A stretch of 64,000 nucleotides of DNA from Corythucha ciliata (lineage: Eukaryota; Arthropoda; Insecta; Hemiptera; Tingidae), in the NCBI GenBank assembly GCA_038030265.1, contig CM075941.1:44578164-44642163 (forward strand), in the 5' to 3' direction. This document shows, in pieces, positions 59,945-64,000 of this stretch; the first letter of the stretch is position 1, and each line of letters begins with the position of its first letter. The position numbers and the translations under genes are program-made. The notes under the pieces were generated by a model that saw only the letters and a program-made list of their open reading frames with translations, made no database searches and was not told where the DNA came from.

Positions 59945-62900
59945 ATGGGTCGACACCGTAAGAACAAAGACCATTCACACGAACTACACGAAGCCGAACG
60001 TGTTGAAACACAGTCGAACGTTGACGGCGAAGAAGAAGACGAAGTCCAGAGTGAGGCAAGTGAACCTCAAAAGTCTTCAAGTCGAACGGGCGTCATCGGA
60101 TCCATCCCCCCATACAGCGAAGGAAGTGAGCCCTTCGAGAATTATTTAGAGCGACTAGAAGCGTTTTACACGGTGAATGCACTACCCGACGCTCATAAAG
60201 TTGCCTCACTCGTCGTGTTAATTGGACCGTCAGTATACCAAACGTTGAAGAACCTCGTAGCTCCTGACAAGCCTCTCGGACTCAGTTTCTTAGAAAATGT
60301 CAACGCGCTCCGTCGTCACTATGCGCCCGCGAAATGCGAAATAGCGGAACGTTACAAGTTCCATCGTCGATATCAACAGCCCGGCGAATCAGTACAAGAG
60401 TTTATAGTCGCATTGAAAGAATTGTCGGCGACATGCAACTTCGAAGCCTTTCTTGACCAAGCACTTCGAGACCGCCTGATCGTGGGATTATCGGATGAAG
60501 GCATGGTTCGACGCCTCATCGGCGAAACGCGACTTACATTCGATGAAGCCTGTAAGTTGGTTTTGGATATGGCTGCAGTACAGCGCGATACTAGGGTTGT
60601 CAAAGACCAGCCCCCCCAGTGTTTCCGAGTGAGCCAACGTTCCGGCTCTTACCATCGCTCTACAAGTCATCGTCGTGGCCGAAGCGCCACTCCACACTGT
60701 CGGAATAATAGAAATCGTAGTCGTCCTTCCCCGCCCCGCCCCTCCAAGTCACCGGAGTCATCGCAGTGCGGTCGGTGTAGCCGCAGAGGTCACGCCGAAT
60801 CGTCGTGTCCAGTTCTTAGCTGGACTTGCTTCACTTGTGGTCGTCGTGGACACATCGCTAGAATGTGTCGAAGCCAGAATCGTCAAGTCACAGCTGTGTT
60901 TGCCGCGGTTAATAGTGTAAAACAGGTGAGTGACGCCTTGTCTGTTTCAGTGAGGCTGGGTGCGGTGGCGTCGGGGATTCCGTTCGAGGTCGACAGCGGA
61001 GCAGCTTACACCATTATTCCTTACCCTACTTTCAAGAAAGTGTGCCCAAGAATCCGACTGGTACCCAGTAAAACGAAGTTGACGGCGGCCAATGGGGGTC
61101 ACATAAATCTCGTGGGCACTGCCCATTTTCACACTGTTTTTATTGACGAGCACCCCTGTCCTAACTTAAATATTTTAGTTACAGATGCATCAGTAGTAAA
61201 ACCGTTGCTGGGTCGTGATTGGCTCGATAAATTAAGCCCCGACTGGCGGGAGAAATTGTTGTCAGTAACGTCCGGTCAAATGGAGCCGAAAACACCAGTA
61301 CATAATAATAATGCCGTACATTCAATCCTACCAGACGTTCTCCGTGAGTTTCCAAACATTATTCAATCATCTTCCGTTGGTGAGTCAACTTCCATTAAAA
61401 ATTTTGAAGCGTCGTTTGTGTTGAAGGAAGATGCAACCCCAGTTTTTCATAAGGCATACAACGTCCCTATTGCATTAAGAGAGTCAGTTCAGAAGGAGCT
61501 CGAGTCGTTAGTGGCCGAAGGGGTGATTTATAAAGTCCAAACCAGTCAGTGGGCATCCCCAATAGTATGTGTGCCCAAGAAAGATGGAACACTTCGCATA
61601 TGTGCGAACTTCAAGAACACAGTTAATCCTCAGCTGAGCCTTAGCCACTACCCCCTCCCCTTAGTCGAGGATATTTTCCAAAAATTGGTGGGATGCAAAT
61701 TTTTTTGTAGAATTGATTTGAAAAATGCATATTTGCAACTTAAAGTTTCGGAATCTTGTCAGTCACTACTGACCATAAATACTCATTTGGGCTTGTTTCG
61801 TTATGCTAGATTAGTTTTTGGAATTTCCGCCGCCCCATTTATATTCCAGTCAGTTATGGATCAAATTTTGTCAGGTATCAAAAATACTAGCGTTTTTTTG
61901 GATGATATAATTATGGGGGGCCAAACAGAAGAAGAATGTAAAGATATTTTGTCTCAGATCTTAAGAAAATTGAACGAATTTAACGTAAAAGTGAATATTG
62001 ATAAAAGTGAGTTCCTAACTAAATCGATTACTTACCTAGGATACAAATTAGACCAGGATGGTTTACATCCGAGCCCTGAGAAAGTCGCGGCGTTAAGAGC
62101 AGCCCGTACTCCGGAAAATGTAACGGAAGTCAAGTCGTACTTGGGCTTGCTAAACTTTTTTCACAAATTTTTGAATTTTCCTTCCAGTGTGTTGGAGCCC
62201 CTTAATAGGCTGACAAGAAAAAACGTCGAATGGAAATGGTCAACGGAATGCCAACAAGCTTTCGAAAAATCCAAAAATCTCGTCTCAGAGAAGTCGTTGT
62301 TAGTTTTATTTGACCCAAAGTTACCCATTGTTTTAGCGTGTGACAGTAGTTCATACGGGGTCGGGGCAGTCCTATGCCATCGTGTAGACGGATGCGAACA
62401 GCCAGTAGCGTTCGCGTCTGCGACTCTTAATGAGAACCAAAAGAATTACAGCCAGCTCGATAGAGAGGCTCTCGCACTTATTTTCGGCGTTAAAAAATTT
62501 GAAAAATTTCTGTGGGGACAGGAATTCACTTTGGTGACAGACCACCAACCGTTGCGTTACATTTTTAACCCGACCAAGTCAATCCCGCAAACGGCAGCAT
62601 CCCGTCTTCAGAGATGGGCCCTGTTGTTATCAGAATTTCGCTATAGGGTGGAATATCGTAAAGGGTCTTCCATCGGACATGCGGACGCGATGTCTCGCCT
62701 CCCCTGTCCCGAAAAAGTTGAAATTTCGAATTGTAATTCTCTGGAAGTCGGTTTCGAGGACAACCTCCTCAGCTTCCCGGAGGTAGCCGCAGCGACAGAA
62801 AAAGACCCACTATTGTCAGAAATATACAAGTTTACGCAAGCAGGGTGGCCTGACATAAATAAGTTAGACCCCAAATTTAAAGTTTTTTTCAAAATTAAAA

Positions 62901-64000
62901 ACTCAATCACAATAGATAAAAACTGTTTACTGTACGGTAACCGCGTAATTATCCCGGCGGAACAACGGGACCACGTTTTACGATTATTGCACAGGGATCA
63001 CGCCGGCATAGTGAGGTCAAAAATGTTGGCAAGATCATGGGTATGGTGGCCTTCACTCGACAACGATTTGGTCCGGATAGTCCAGAGCTGTCGATCGTGT
63101 CAGTTGATGAACAAAGATTCACAAGAAAAAGTGTGGGCACCGTTGCCGAAGTCCACAAAGGCTTGGCAGCGAATACATTTGGATTTTTTTCAGTTAGGTT
63201 CCTCTACATTTCTTTTATTAGTTGACGAGCATTCGAAGTGGATCGATGTTATCGAAATGACGTCTACCACCTCGGGGGCAGTCCTACAAGAGTTGGACAG
63301 AATTTTTAGTATTTTCGGTTACCCTTTTGTTTGCTTAACGGACAATGGTCCTCCGTTCAATTCGTCAGCTTTTAGGAGTTTCCTCGAAAAACATAAGATT
63401 GAATTTATTACTAGTCCGCCGTACCATCCCCCAAGTAATGGGTTGGCCGAACGGGCCGTTCAGACAGTTAAGACAAGCGTGAAGAAAAGCTTAGAGCCTT
63501 TAGTTAACATCTCATCCCCCCAGACTCTACGGGACATTATTCGGTCGTTTTTATTAAGTTACAGGAACACACCCTCGACAGTCACGGGAAAGACTCCTTC
63601 TGATCTGATGCTTAATTTTTCAGTTCGTTCCCCAATTTCAATGTTGAACCCAACAGTCAGTCCAAGTTTTACGCGTAGCGCTCCAGATGACCGGGCGAGT
63701 CCCAAGTTTTCGGTAAATGAAAAAGTCTTGGTACGAGAAGTGGGAAGATCTTTTGCAAAATGGCAACCAGCCAGAGTGATGGAAGTTTTGGGTCCCGTGG
63801 TATATTTAGTTAAATTGAACTCAGGTGTAATTCGAAAATGTCACGCCAATCAAATGCGTAAGAGTTATCTAAAAGACTTAGAACACCCATCGGAACGCCC
63901 TCTCGACTTCTCCCATATCCCAACACCTGTTTCCTCCAAATCAGATGTACCACAGCTTAAACCCGCTCTTCGTCGATCGGGTTCACTGTCGCCACCCCTA
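59945..64000 (+). CDS. Gag-Pol polyprotein of the second gypsy element, partial
   Basis: Open for 1352 codons with no stop to the window edge. The ATG at 59945 lies in AAAAATGG, a good context; earlier ATGs stop at once. Gag comes first (a GESVQEFI-like capsid motif near residue 140), then a basic region and two CCHC zinc knuckles near 275-288 and 296-309. Retropepsin DSGA is at 350-353. Reverse transcriptase has RIDLKNAYLQL and the catalytic FLDDII with its first Asp at 653. RNase H (ACDSSSYG) begins near 799. Integrase has an HHCC zinc region (about 1017-1053), LDFF, then TDNGPPF with Asp at about 1132 and GLAERA. Only a C-terminal tail should remain outside. The protein is clearly different from the Mag-like element, so this is a separate lineage. 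Frame integrity suggests a young copy. Confidence 0.92.
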   Translation, partial: MGRHRKNKDHSHELHEAERVETQSNVDGEEEDEVQSEASEPQKSSSRTGVIGSIPPYSEGSEPFENYLERLEAFYTVNALPDAHKVASLVVLIGPSVYQTLKNLVAPDKPLGLSFLENVNALRRHYAPAKCEIAERYKFHRRYQQPGESVQEFIVALKELSATCNFEAFLDQALRDRLIVGLSDEGMVRRLIGETRLTFDEACKLVLDMAAVQRDTRVVKDQPPQCFRVSQRSGSYHRSTSHRRGRSATPHCRNNRNRSRPSPPRPSKSPESSQCGRCSRRGHAESSCPVLSWTCFTCGRRGHIARMCRSQNRQVTAVFAAVNSVKQVSDALSVSVRLGAVASGIPFEVDSGAAYTIIPYPTFKKVCPRIRLVPSKTKLTAANGGHINLVGTAHFHTVFIDEHPCPNLNILVTDASVVKPLLGRDWLDKLSPDWREKLLSVTSGQMEPKTPVHNNNAVHSILPDVLREFPNIIQSSSVGESTSIKNFEASFVLKEDATPVFHKAYNVPIALRESVQKELESLVAEGVIYKVQTSQWASPIVCVPKKDGTLRICANFKNTVNPQLSLSHYPLPLVEDIFQKLVGCKFFCRIDLKNAYLQLKVSESCQSLLTINTHLGLFRYARLVFGISAAPFIFQSVMDQILSGIKNTSVFLDDIIMGGQTEEECKDILSQILRKLNEFNVKVNIDKSEFLTKSITYLGYKLDQDGLHPSPEKVAALRAARTPENVTEVKSYLGLLNFFHKFLNFPSSVLEPLNRLTRKNVEWKWSTECQQAFEKSKNLVSEKSLLVLFDPKLPIVLACDSSSYGVGAVLCHRVDGCEQPVAFASATLNENQKNYSQLDREALALIFGVKKFEKFLWGQEFTLVTDHQPLRYIFNPTKSIPQTAASRLQRWALLLSEFRYRVEYRKGSSIGHADAMSRLPCPEKVEISNCNSLEVGFEDNLLSFPEVAAATEKDPLLSEIYKFTQAGWPDINKLDPKFKVFFKIKNSITIDKNCLLYGNRVIIPAEQRDHVLRLLHRDHAGIVRSKMLARSWVWWPSLDNDLVRIVQSCRSCQLMNKDSQEKVWAPLPKSTKAWQRIHLDFFQLGSSTFLLLVDEHSKWIDVIEMTSTTSGAVLQELDRIFSIFGYPFVCLTDNGPPFNSSAFRSFLEKHKIEFITSPPYHPPSNGLAERAVQTVKTSVKKSLEPLVNISSPQTLRDIIRSFLLSYRNTPSTVTGKTPSDLMLNFSVRSPISMLNPTVSPSFTRSAPDDRASPKFSVNEKVLVREVGRSFAKWQPARVMEVLGPVVYLVKLNSGVIRKCHANQMRKSYLKDLEHPSERPLDFSHIPTPVSSKSDVPQLKPALRRSGSLSPPL

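Larger units (their letters stand above)
59627..64000 (+). mobile_element. Second Ty3/gypsy LTR retrotransposon, 3' end off window
   Basis: A 217-bp 5' LTR, a primer-binding-like sequence, a short leader and an open Gag-Pol frame running to the last base. Its 3' LTR lies beyond the window. It is in the LINE's orientation and appears inserted into the end of the LINE reverse transcriptase; the candidate duplicated target would be a few bases ending at 59626 (GATA), not testable here. Confidence 0.88.

Overview
The window is eukaryotic nuclear DNA from an invertebrate animal. Two multi-exon genes have canonical GT-AG introns, one encodes a metazoan-type katanin p60 ATPase, and the mobile elements (Ty3/gypsy LTR elements, an APE-type non-LTR element, a foldback MITE, tRNA-derived DNA) are those of animal genomes. 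I cannot place it further from sequence alone; a crustacean or other arthropod, or a mollusc, would all fit.

Layout. 1-1225 is a ~16-bp minisatellite. 1398-1800 holds two dispersed repeats inside the last visible intron of a katanin gene (minus strand, seven coding exons between 1805 and 3807, C-terminal exons off the left edge). From 4230 to about 34100 most of the DNA is degenerate short-period satellite, in at least five sequence families (called A-E here), broken by stretches of unique DNA with no recognisable gene (12.4-15.7, 18.1-19.7, 22.9-25.5 and 30.0-31.8 kb). 35519-40634 is a second minus-strand gene: nine coding exons, all phases compatible, predicted 1474 residues, mostly disordered, family not recognised, carrying about a dozen xQT short motifs. 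41.7-49.2 kb returns to satellites, dispersed repeats and unique DNA.

49.75 kb to the right end is a nest of mobile DNA. One degenerate plus-strand non-LTR retrotransposon (endonuclease then reverse transcriptase) appears to be broken by four insertions: an apparently intact 4464-bp Ty3/gypsy element with identical 116-bp LTRs, a GTTTC target duplication and an uninterrupted 1401-residue Gag-Pol; about 2.3 kb of satellite B; a four-copy array of a ~297-bp unit; and a second Ty3/gypsy element with a 217-bp 5' LTR whose Gag-Pol frame is open for 1352 codons to the window end.

The two host genes do not obviously work together. What unifies the window is repeat biology: related satellite families in both orientations, recurring dispersed repeats, many G/C homopolymer tracts, and two young-looking LTR elements in an old LINE copy, all around genes whose introns are mostly only 54-125 bp.
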